Part shown: positions 1 through 10,025 of the stretch, piece after piece
Layout of the letters: every line of letters starts with the position of its first letter
How positions within the stretch are numbered: the first letter of the stretch is position 1
Assembly (NCBI GenBank): GCA_902729315.2
Contig: LR746267.1
Location: 4,589,386-4,653,385 of the forward strand
Length of the DNA: 64,000 nucleotides
Reading direction: 5' to 3'
From: Spirodela intermedia
Taxonomy: Eukaryota; Streptophyta; Magnoliopsida; Alismatales; Araceae
Notes under the pieces: generated by a model
Databases searched by the model: none
Seen by the model: the letters and a program-made list of their open reading frames with translations, nothing else
What the model was told of the DNA's origin: nothing
Made by a program: the position numbers and the translations under genes

Positions 1-1938
1 GAGGAATCGGTGAAACGGGCTTTGCTCGTCAGCTGCTGGGCCACCAGCTAGCTAAGGCTCCGCCGCCGCCGTTTCCACGATGGCCTTGGAAAAGCCCATC
101 TGACGGCTAGAGGAGGCTGATCGGTAATAAGGTGGTGGATTTGGGGACTAAACCTGATTAACTAAGTTAACTAATTGCGAGTCCAACTTCTCTGGGTCGG
201 ATCTCGCTTAGATCCTATCTGGGCCCGATGTGTCTTAATCGCATTATTGGGCCAACTTGGGATTATGACGGATAAAAGTAGGAGAGTCTACGTCCACATA
301 TTTTTGTCTTCCTGCGCCGCCGTCACTGGTGGCCACACGATTAGTCAACGCGGGCCACCTTTTTTTCCGGATGAGGTCCAACGAGATCTTCTATCCCCAC
401 TATGGATAGATGGATAAGTCTAAATCAGCTGTGTAAATTACTCTCTAGCCCATTACTGATTTAAGGCATGAAGATACTTGTGTCCACATGATTTAATAAT
501 AAACTTGGTATAAGTAATTAAATAAGACCACCTAAAAACTTTGAAAATTACCAGTTAGTTCCCACAAATTGCGTAAAATTGTGCCAAATAAGTCCCTAAA
601 ATACTGCTCCCAGCTCAAGGAATCAAGAGAGATCTTGGGGCGCTTTCAAATGGAACTTTCTAGAGTAATTACCAACTATCAGGCAGACTCAAATTGGATG
701 TGGTGTCCCTCTTTTTTAACTCACCAAAGGAATCTGCTAACCCTAATTCATCTCTAGCATAACCTATATATTTCTTTGATATCTGCCTTGCACGAAAAGA
801 TAAATTCACCACTTGCTCCATATTTATAAATATCTTTTACCCCTTTTGAAATTATTTTCTTCTCTCTCTCTCTCTCTCGATTCCATCGTGAAGATGGCCA
901 TGAAAAATGGCCTCAATCTATGATGAAGACTTTCATTGTTATTAGGTATTTTCCAAGATAGCTTAATGGGCTTGAATTAATATTTGCAAAAGAAAATGGT
1001 GAAAATGTAATGTCCAATTGTTAAGAACTTTTGAGGACATTGCAGGGGTTGATAAAAGTCACAAAAATATGGTCAATTTGAGCTGTGAGTGTGAGTGAAC
1101 TTAGGTTTATCTAGCATACTGAAAAAGATTAGGAACAAAAAAAGAGTTTCATGATGGTCTTCTAATTATAAAAATATAGGGTTTATCAATAATCAATTAG
1201 ATTTGTAGGTACTTTGAACAAGAATTTAAAAAAAATAAATCATATGGTCCATATTTTGAGGGTCAAGATTGGAAGAAGGTTTGAAGGATTAGAAAACTAA
1301 AGAGATCATATTTAGTTGTAAAGGAGAGAATGAGCTATACCCTGTAAAAGACCAAAGCCTATTAAATCATAGAAGATAATCTATAGCCATGTCCATGGTT
1401 ACCAGATGCAGTAAAAGTTGGAGTAGAATATAAATCTAGTCTTGAGTGTCCACAAAAGGAATATTTTTGAAAACCCTTGAATCCACAGTGATTAAAATGA
1501 CCCCCTTAATCCACTAGGATTATCTTAAGTACAAATCTCACAAATATAATGAAAATTATCTTATTATTTCTCCTTCAAAGTTAGAATGTGATGACCTTTA
1601 AATTTGCCCCTAAAAAATTCAATCAATGTAAGAATGAGGTAAAAGTGAACTAATATCAAAACAATGACTAATCCTATAAATCTGACTTGTTATCCATGTG
1701 GGCTTGCTCATTTGAATCTCATGCTTGAATTAACTTTGGCCCTTCCAACCTTGTAATATATTTTTCACACTTCAGACCCCACCTATGTCACTAACTTCAA
1801 ATCTTTTGCATTTCCTAAAGTAGTGTTCTTCATCACCTCGTCATCTAGGCTTGCTTGGTGAAGTAACATTCTAGAGCAAGAACTATGCAACTCAAGCCAA
1901 AAAGCTTCGGTAGGACTAGCAAGTGCATTTCATGCATT

Positions 1939-1941
<3 letters not shown>

Positions 1942-1973
<32 letters not shown>
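1942..1973. repeat. (GA)n microsatellite
   Basis: An uninterrupted GA dinucleotide run of about 16 units in AT-rich intergenic DNA. Confidence 0.95.
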
Positions 1974-1974
<1 letters not shown>

Positions 1975-3255
1975 CTATAAGCCAGCAAAAGCCTAGACCC
2001 AGCCCAAAATAAGGACCAAATCAAACTAACTCGTACGGTTATTTTCTTATTATATCTTATTTTGATGCCCCAACACTGAAATCACTATGTTTGGTTCTTG
2101 GTAGATTCTTGCCCCCACCAATATCATGCACTTTGTCTCATTCTGAGCTTGAACTTGACTTAATTTTTTATATCGACCGCACTAATCCCAACCAAGATGG
2201 TGACACCATGTAAATTCACCATTTTCCTAAGATCATCCATAAATTGCAATCATTTATTTTCCAGATTTTCATCAGGAATTTAATTATTCACAAATTAATC
2301 AACATACGCACAATAAAGAGATGGTAGTCAGTCCTACAAGGCCCATTGGCAGCCCTACAAAGTCACCCAGGCTCTGGATATAATATTAAATTAACCGTAT
2401 TTTAAAAAGGCTTAATTTTTGAAATTCAGTTTTAAATATTAAATCCGTAAAAATCTGAAAAATTGATTTTTTGAAACTGCGTCTGGTATTAAAGTTCGGT
2501 AGTCCAACGGTTGTGGGCCTGGACACCGCCAACCCTGTCGCCAATGATTATTGGGCCTGGCCCAATACACAGTAGGAGCAGCAGCACTTTTGTTGGATCG
2601 ATCTCAGTCGTGGGCCCTCGGTGGAGAAGTTCGGCCCAATTCCGGTCGCCAGTCTGTCGGTGGGCCTTGGGCTTCTAATCGTTTTGACCCATCGCCCACC
2701 GAGTCAACGCGTTAAATGTGGTGCGGTCACCGACCCACTGCGGCCACTTGAGCTGGGCACCGGTGACTCCATAGCCTCCACGCTGATTCCATAAAGAAGG
2801 CAAAGATCGCCGCAATTTATGAGCACATTATTGCGCCGGTGGGAGGGGGATCCCACCGGTTGACCACGGGGAGCCATTAAATTCGCGGTTACTGCATCCA
2901 GCTCAGCATGTTGGTCTAAAACCATAGTAATTAGCCGTTATTAAGAGAGAATAACATCCATAAATACCAGTAGATGGTTTAGATAGGTGTTCGTATTTTT
3001 ATGACTTTCTTTTTTTTGGAACCGATGTGGGATTAGGGTTCTTCCCCGTGGGACGTTGCCACTTTACAGGCTCTATCCAGCTGGTCGCGGGGATGAGGAT
3101 GAAGCGTCTCTTATCCCTTCGCCGCCTTCCTCCCCGTCGCCGGCGCGTGATGGAATTTATCGCCGCCGTCCATCACAGGGAAGGGAGAGAGAGAGAGAGA
3201 GAGGACGGGGGTCTGTGAAACACGTGAGCTCTCTCTCTTCTCCGTGATAGGAAAA

Positions 3256-3287
<32 letters not shown>

Positions 3288-3483
3288 CTCACGGAGAGGG
3301 ATAGAGAGGGAGTATGGGGATTTCGTCTCCATGGGGACTTAACAAGAAGAGGTTGTGGCCATGGGGATTGGAGATTCGGGAGGATCGCGTGAACCGGTTT
3401 AAGCTGTCCTCTTGCACAAGGAAGACTACCTCGAGACCCAGATGGGGTAATGGTTGGAGTCTGCTTTACTCCGAGGAATCCCT

Positions 3484-3486
<3 letters not shown>

Positions 3487-3518
<32 letters not shown>

Positions 3519-3531
3519 AGTGTTGTTTCGG

Positions 3532-3569
<38 letters not shown>
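3487..3569. repeat. Opposed (TC)n / (GA)n tracts forming an inverted repeat
   Basis: A 31-base TC run (3487-3517) is followed by a 16-base spacer and a 36-base GA run (3534-3569). The two runs are reverse complements, so one strand could fold into a hairpin with about 30 paired bases and a short loop. Shorter GA tracts lie nearby (about 3186-3202 and 3258-3285). Confidence 0.9.
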
Positions 3570-3570
<1 letters not shown>

Positions 3571-4289
3571 ACGGTTTGCTACTGGCTCGCGGGTCTTTTC
3601 ATGCATGCTGAAGACGACGACACCCCAGCTCATACAAAGAGACGAGGACCACAGGCCACACCATCTAACTTAAAAGTTATGCTTTTTTTTAACTCGGACT
3701 CAGAGAGAGAGAGGGAGAGAGATGGGGGGGAGGGGTGGAGGTGCGTGTGAGTGCCCTCACGTGGGTCTTCTCTGATTTCCAAGAAAGAGCACGTTGCGGC
3801 GGCGAGGTCGAAGCTGGCGGCGGCCAAGAGGATCCAATCAATGAACTCCTGCTGCTACTGCTGCTAGCCCGACTGTGTGTGGGAATCCTTTCAAAGGAAA
3901 ACTGCCCATCTCCACGAGAAGTCTTCCTGTCGGGACAGCGACAGCCTGCTCCACCACCGCCATTGTTTTATCCACAAACAGCAACAAAAAAGGCCCCGCC
4001 GACGACTACGGAGTTGACTAATCAGCTCCATTTGACGCAACGGGGGAGAGGAAACTTAGGCGAGAACACTAACGATTAATCGCACATGCAGATGAACTGG
4101 CGAGGAAGGTGGGAGGAGAAAGGCAAATCTTTTTTCTTGTTTTTTTTCCCTTTTTGGAATCCATGGCAGACCACAAAGATGACGGCGATGATACACCCCC
4201 GGCCGTGAGAAGGAATGAAAGATGGGGAGGAGCGTTGGGCGGCGGCGAGAGGGAGGCAGTGGGGTGGGGGAGGGGGGGGGGGGGGCGAT

Positions 4290-6548
4290 TTACACTTGGG
4301 TGGTCTTCTTGAGCTCGACGTCGGCGGCGGTGGCGGCGGCGGCGGCGGTGGCGGAGTCGTCGATGTACTTGCCCCAGAACCAGTGCTTCTTCCAGACCCG
4401 GGTCATCTCTTCGATGGGGACGTTCTTGGTCTCGGGGAGGAAGAAGTAGATGAAGGTGGTCATGACGATGACCCAGCCGCCGAAGAAGTAGAAGAGCCCG
4501 AACTTGAGGTGGCAGAGCAGCGTGAGGAACACCTGCGCGATGACGAAGGTGAAGAACATGTTCACCGAGACGTTGATGGACTGCCCCGCTGACCGGATCT
4601 CCAGGGGGAAGATCTCCGACGGCACCAGCCACCCGAGAGGCCCCCAGGACCAGGCGAAGCCCGAGACGTAGACGCAGATGAGGAAGACGATGACGATGGC
4701 CGTCCCCTTGTCCACCTTCCCCACCCCGCTGATCCCGAACACCTTCCATATCAGCGTCCCCACCAATATCTGCCATGGAAAAACCAGGTCCTCCTCCCGT
4801 TCAGACACAGAAGAGAGAGAAAGAGAAAGTAGATATATATATATATATAGACAGAGACAGAGAGACCTGGCAGATGAGCATCTGGGTCCCGCCTTCGAGG
4901 AAGAGCTTGCGGCGGCCGGCGCGGTCGGCGTAGTAGACGGAGACGAGGGTGGCGAAGACGTTGACGAGGCCGGTGATGACGGCGGAGATGAGGGAGGCGT
5001 TGTCGCCGAAGCCGATGGTCTTGAAGAGGACGGGGGCGTAGAACATGATGACGTTGATGCCGGTGAGCTGCTGGAAGAAGGGGATGAGGACGGCCATGGT
5101 GAGCTGGGGGCGGTACTTCCTCTGCACGATGTTGGCCCAAGGGTGCTGTACAGATCGGGACTGGACGCTCGCCACCACCAGGTCCTGGTACTCCGCGTCG
5201 ACATCGGTGGTACCGCGGACCTTGCGGAGCATGTCGCGGGCTTCTTCGTCCCTCCCGCGCTCGATGAGCGAGTTAGGGGTGTCGGGGAGGAAGAGGGACC
5301 CGACGGTGATGATCAGCGCCGGCACGGCGGCGCCGGCGAGGCTGATGCGCCATCCCCACCCGCCGCTGATCTTCGAGGTGCCGTAGTTCACCAGGTTCGC
5401 CACGAAGATGCCGATGGTGATCATCAGCTGGAAGCCGATGTTGAGCGTGCCGCGGTATCTCGCTGGCGCCATCTCCGACAGGTACAGCGGCACCGACTGC
5501 AGTAGATTTCCCAAGATTTTTCAACAAAATTACCGCTCAAAACGACTGTAATTATTTCGCTTGCGCCGTCAAAGTCGCATTCAATGATCCGAAGATTGTG
5601 AAAATAATGAAAATGAAACGCATTTGCTTTGGGCTGGAAAAAAAAGGACAGCTTTGACTTTATCGACGCCGCAAGTCAGAGTAACAGCGACATGAATTCG
5701 AAAAACTCTCCCGCAAAAGAAGTAAACGCACGGCGGGTGTTATCCAACATGGGAAACCGGGGATTAGGAAAAATATCTGCCCCCCCGGGCTCCACGAGCC
5801 CGCCGAGAAAAGAAACAAATATATATATATATATATATAGTTTTTTTTTGGCCGGATTATCTTTGCTTTCTAGGTTAGAAGGATCGATCGGAAGAGAGGG
5901 GGAGGAATTCGGAAAGAAGAACAGAGCATTTACTCCCGTTTGATCCGGGGGAAGAGGAGCAGGGGAAAGCAATGTGGGAGGATCGTCGGCGGTTTACCTG
6001 GTTAGCAAAGCCGACGCCGACGCCGAGGAGGATGCGCCCAATGATGAGCATGGCGACGTCCTTGGCGGCGCCGTTGATGGCGGCGCCGGCGAGGAAAGTC
6101 ACGCCTCCGAAGAGCATCGAGATCTTGCGGCCGAAGACGCGGGTAACCGTCGACGCGAAGAAGGAGGCCACCAGCGCCGCCAGGTACAGGGAGGAGGTGA
6201 ACGCCGTCAGGAGTGGACTGTCGAACTTGCAGTACTGGTTCGTCGACGTGTTCATCTTCTCCTTCCTGTACACCGACGGGAAGAACTTCTCCAGGAACGA
6301 GTCCATCGACGTCACCCCGCCTGCCAGCCATTGCAGAGACCAGATCCCCGAGATATCACACACCCACTCCGGAGATCTCGGACGGGGGAGAGATAGAACA
6401 GAGAGAAGAACTCACCGGAGATTCCGATATCGTAGCCGAAGATGAGGCCGCCGGTGGCGGCGACGAGGCAAGTGAGGAGGACGAACCCCGTGAGCTTCCC
6501 GGGATAGTCCCCGCCCCCGACGGGGTTGACGAACGCTCCGCCGGCCAT
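4290..6548 (-). CDS. STP-type sugar/H+ symporter (monosaccharide transporter, STP1-like)
   Basis: Plasma-membrane proton-coupled hexose uptake carrier of the plant STP family (major facilitator superfamily). Four exons: 6416-6548, 5998-6320, 4867-5496, 4290-4769, all GT-AG with consistent phases, giving 521 residues, the usual STP length. Seen: [14 protein letters not shown] in TM1 with the proton-coupling Asp at about residue 40; NQYCKFD (Cys75) and LCHLKFG (Cys448), which match the family's lid-domain disulfide; LPDTPNS after TM6; [14 protein letters not shown] in TM7; [21 protein letters not shown]; and [11 protein letters not shown] after TM12. The tail is an alanine-rich run and then VELKKTTQV. 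The start is the ATG giving MAGGAFV, typical for the family; an in-frame extension upstream has no ATG. Sequence blocks are closest to STP1 rather than STP13. Intron 2 holds a (TA)n tract near 5818-5839. A TATA box lies about 260 bases upstream. Substrate range is not visible from sequence. Confidence 0.95.
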
Positions 6549-6809
6549 CTCTGCAGCAGATCCCAACCAGGAAAAACCTTCGGTTCTTTATTCGTTTGGA
6601 TCCTCCGACCCCTCCTCCTGCTTCTGCTACCGCTCGACGGGGATTACACAGAAGATTGCAAGGGGAGGAGAGAAAGAAAGAGGGTACACAGAGCCCCCCT
6701 GGATGAGCAAGGAGGAAGGAATAAGGAGGAGAAGGGGGATGGGGGGAGGGAGGAGGGAAGGAGGGGAGGAGGGAGGAGGATGGAAGGCCCTTCTCCACCA
6801 GAGCCGGAT

Positions 6810-6816
6810 TTTATAA
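6810..6816 (-). promoter_or_regulatory. TATA box of the sugar transporter gene
   Basis: On the minus strand the sequence reads TATAAAA in a GC-rich setting, 262 bases upstream of the STP start codon. A start site about 30 bases downstream would give a leader of roughly 230 bases that is almost pure C/T on the sense strand. Position and context fit; no transcript evidence is available. Confidence 0.5.
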
Positions 6817-7499
6817 GGGCGCGGAGCAGAGGGTGCGCCAAAAGTGGACCCCACTGGTGACCTGGAGAGGTCTCCGAGGGGTCTTGACCGTCCGATGCTC
6901 CGTTCCGTTTGGCGCGCCCCCTAATTAGGTATCCACGTCAGAAATCCGCCTCCTTAAGGCGCCAAAAATAGGGTTAATTAAGATCGGGGGCGTGGCGACA
7001 TCGGCGGGGGTGTGACCGTATCATGTGGGCTCCACATAGCTCTCACGGTTCCGCCGTGAGCCAGATCCGAGGGTTAGCTGGCGAGCGCCCCGTTTTGTTA
7101 GTGACCTCCACGCACTGCCAAGTCTCACCCCCGTGGTTTGACCGATTCTACCGGCTCCCCCCGGTCTAATGTGAACTGTCGACCCGCCCTCCGATTGTGA
7201 AGCGCACTCTCGAGCCCTCCCCCCCTCTCTCTCTCATCCTCATCCATCGGGTCGCTCTCCAGAGGTTGACTTCCGGTCGCTCACGTAAGGTGGTCCCACC
7301 GGGGAATCTCAGTCCCTTTTGGGCGGTAACTCTGGGAAGTTATAGGCTTTGGTCGACGCCATCGTTGACTGTTATGCTAGATTATTGCGTGGAGGCTTGA
7401 CTTGGCGTCGGTGGGCCCCTGTGAAGTGACCCATGCACACGCATTGTCGACGGTGGACTTGTTCACACCCGGCGACGGCTGAGAACCGAGATTCAGCCA

Positions 7500-7745
7500 G
7501 GCAGAGCGAGAGAGAGAGAGAGAGAGTTTCTGGTGGCCGTAATCTCTTCGCCGGTTGTATTTTACGCCGCAAAGTGGCTCAGAGATAGAGAGAGAGAGAG
7601 AGAGTTTCTACAGTGGACGTAATTTCTTCGCCTGTTGTATCTCACGGCGCAAAGCGGCTCGGAGATAGAGATAGAGATATAGAGAGGAGAATGGGAACTT
7701 CTGTCGGCTTCAGCGGCAGGATTTCTTCGCCGGTGACGTCTGACG
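7500..7745. repeat. Tandem repeat of about 78 bp containing GA tracts
   Basis: The segment 'GAGAG...GTTTCT...TTCTTCGCC' recurs with starts near 7527 and 7604, and a weaker third copy near 7695. Each unit carries a (GA)n run followed by a conserved non-repeat part, so the array is a minisatellite with an embedded microsatellite. Confidence 0.65.
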
Positions 7746-8470
7746 GCTGACAACGGCGGAAATCGGGGAGCCGCCGGCGACCGTCTACTCTCTGGTTAGG
7801 TCGGTCAATTGGGAGATTGGGAGAGAGAGAGAGAGAGAGAGAGAGAAGCCACGCTCGGTGGGGACACTCGTCTCATCCCTTCGATCTCCGCCATGTCGGT
7901 GGCGACCAAACTGAGAATAATAGTAGGGGAGGGAGGCGTTGACAATGGTTCTAAATAAGACGATATGACAGCCTTGAAAGGTTGTCGGCACTGGTCGCCG
8001 TCCCCCCCGGATATCGAATTCCTAATGAATAAGATTCGTTGCTAGGCTGGCGATGCCCTCATCCATCGTAGTCAACGACAGCTGACTTTTTCTTGAAAAT
8101 AATGTACTTTTCATATGTCCAAGTAAATCGCATTTAGAATGAGAGAGAGAGAGAGAGAGAGAGAACCCCTACCAACCCCTTCACAAATCTCCCACATTTT
8201 TTTTGTTTTCCCGTTATGAATCCTTGTTCATGATATAGAATCTGGAGAACCAACAAACCGGGGGAAAGCGACCATACAGAGACACCCAGTGACCTGTCCA
8301 TAGCAGCAGAGCAGGACAAGTGATTACACAAGGTCAACGGCAGGATTCCAGGTCAGGCCGGATGATGATGATGATTATGATGACGACGACGATGCAGAGT
8401 ATGCCGTAGAATCCGACTCAAAGTCAATGTCCTGGCGGCCCTGGAGACTCCCGGCAGTAGAGTCCACCCT

Positions 8471-9422
8471 TCACGCTGACTTCCCTTTGGGATGAGCGGG
8501 AAGAAGCTGGAAGAGGAGGGAGGGGAGGAAGAGTGAGGCTTTCAGACGAATAGGAGCGAACCCATCAAAAATATTCAGATTTGGGGCACCTGGTAGCAAG
8601 AAATCAGCGAGGAGATGAATCCGAAGGCGCCCGTGACACGAGCGTTGACTTTCTTCGGGGAGAGCTGAAGAAGCCCAATGGCGACCACAATGTCTAGGGA
8701 CGCCTTAACCAGAGAGAGGACCCTCTCGTTGGACTGGTTGACTTTGGTGAGATACTGATCGTTCTGTGGGGCCACCCAAAGAAAAAAATATATTTACGTC
8801 GAGTTGGAGAGAATCGGGATGAAATCAGGTTTGACGGAAGTCTACTTGGGATCTATCTGTCGCCTTGAGCTCCCTCTCCAGCTTCTTTATTGACCTTGAC
8901 AGCCTCCTGATCTCAGCCAGCTGGAATAGAAACCCATTTGAGAAGAAAAAGAAAAAAAGAAAAAACCCGAGAGGATCATTTTTCATCTAATTAAGGGTGC
9001 ATTTAAAAAATGTTTTGACATAACATTAATTAAAGAACACAGAAATAGTTTGAAAAAAAATACCCAAGCCGATCATAAAATAATTGACAAAAGAAATCCA
9101 AGTTGTTCATTTTCTTTTCGAGTTAATTTTTTTAAAAAAAAATATTTAGACATAAAAAGCCGCATCGTTCATTTCTCGCCAAATTAATATATATATATAT
9201 ATATCCGGCTCGAGGGTTTGGATGGAAATCATTGCTCATGTTGGATAAGAAATAAGTGTCCAGACCTCGATCAAAGTGGTGCAAGCTGATGAGCCCATCC
9301 AGCAGAAGAGTGAGATCCTGCCAAGCAGCTCAGCACGCTCTTTGTTCTGTCGATAAATCACCGAAAATTAGTAAATGGTTATTCCATAGAGTGCCACTAC
9401 CAAAGTGAGCGACAGATACCAG

Positions 9423-9508
<86 letters not shown>

Positions 9509-10025
9509 ACGGGGGAATTTACCTTATAGATTCCTGTTCTTCCGGCCCAGACGACTTGATCCAGGAGCAGGAAAGTAGACAGCAGCGCGTTTTTGGACTG
9601 AAATGGCCATATATATTTAGTACCAAAAATAACCGTTGACTTAGTGCTGACAAAGGGTTGACCGGAGCGCTCCCATACCTTTCCGAGTAGAATGAGAGGA
9701 AGAGGGGTTCCTTGAGCAGGAGGGCTGATAAGAGCGTGGAGATCATTGACGAACTGGATAAATGAGGCCTCAACTGAATCAATGGGTCACATAAACAGAC
9801 GCAACAAGCACTGAAGAAGATGTAGAACTCGACCTTCAGAAGCCGGAAGACTTTTCTGGCCAAACTGGTTGACTTTTCGACGTTCTGTGCCGTTCCAGGT
9901 TCCCCTTTGCTCACGAACTTGGACCCATATTGGATGGTCCTGCATATCTTGTCTCTGGCTTCAGACTTGTTCAGATACACTATCAAAAGGCCAAGCTCGG
10001 CTCTTGCTACGTCCAAACTGCTCAT
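8471..10025 (-). CDS. PEX11: Peroxisomal membrane protein 11 (PEX11 C/D/E type)
   Basis: Drives elongation and proliferation of peroxisomes before fission; an integral peroxisomal membrane protein with a membrane-bending N-terminal helix. Seven coding exons, all phase 0: 9834-10025, 9679-9753, 9523-9597, 9266-9346, 8846-8920, 8590-8763, 8471-8506. The product is 235 residues, as expected for the plant C/D/E subfamily. Seen: RAELGLLIVYLNKSEARDKI near the N-terminus, GTAQNVEKSTSLARKVFRL, FVNDLHALISP, a basic helix IRRLSRSIKKLERELK, NQSNERVLSLVKASLD, and VTGAFGFISSLISCYQ. The last exon encodes only 11 residues (LLPAHPKGKSA). It was found because reading on past CYQ would give an atypical end, and a good acceptor lies upstream of the expected tail. 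The start ATG was preferred over a GTG 6 bases upstream. An acceptor-like TTTTAGCAG just before it suggests a leader intron. Intron 3 is nearly half (CT)n on the sense strand. Which of C, D or E it matches best was not resolved. Confidence 0.95.
9426..9506. repeat. (GA)n microsatellite inside PEX11 intron 3
   Basis: An uninterrupted 81-base GA run on the plus strand, so (CT)n in the PEX11 transcript. It fills almost half of the 176-base intron and begins about 15 bases after the 5' splice site. Confidence 0.97.

Larger units (their letters stand above)
1..4289. other. Intergenic region, no gene recognised
   Basis: No reading frame here resembles a known protein, and none shows a conserved block flanked by credible splice sites. 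The open frames between 2700 and 4080 are short and arise from (GA)n/(TC)n tracts and GC-rich low complexity. Content seen: (TC)n near 859-878, (GA)n at 1942-1973, a cluster of GA/TC tracts from 3186 to 3730, and a G run near 4269-4284 just past the stop codon of the sugar transporter, probably in its 3' untranslated region. A small or poorly conserved gene cannot be excluded. Confidence 0.5.
6549..8470. other. Intergenic: sugar-transporter promoter side and PEX11 3' side
   Basis: No coding sequence recognised. On the minus strand the first 230 bases upstream of the sugar transporter ATG are strongly C/T-rich, as in many plant leaders, and a TATA box sits at 6810-6816. Further out are GA microsatellites (about 7505-7528, 7586-7605, 7818-7846, 8140-8164) and a short tandem repeat at 7500-7745. 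The part just below 8471 should be the 3' untranslated region of PEX11. Confidence 0.5.

Noticed and set aside
175-417. Small frame near the window start
   Set aside because: Starts with TTG rather than ATG in its open form, has no similarity and lies in mixed intergenic sequence.
4678-5505. 275-codon plus-strand frame opposite the sugar transporter
   Set aside because: Antisense shadow of GC-rich STP exons; runs through an intron, consists of Gly/Glu/Asp-rich low complexity and has no family resemblance.
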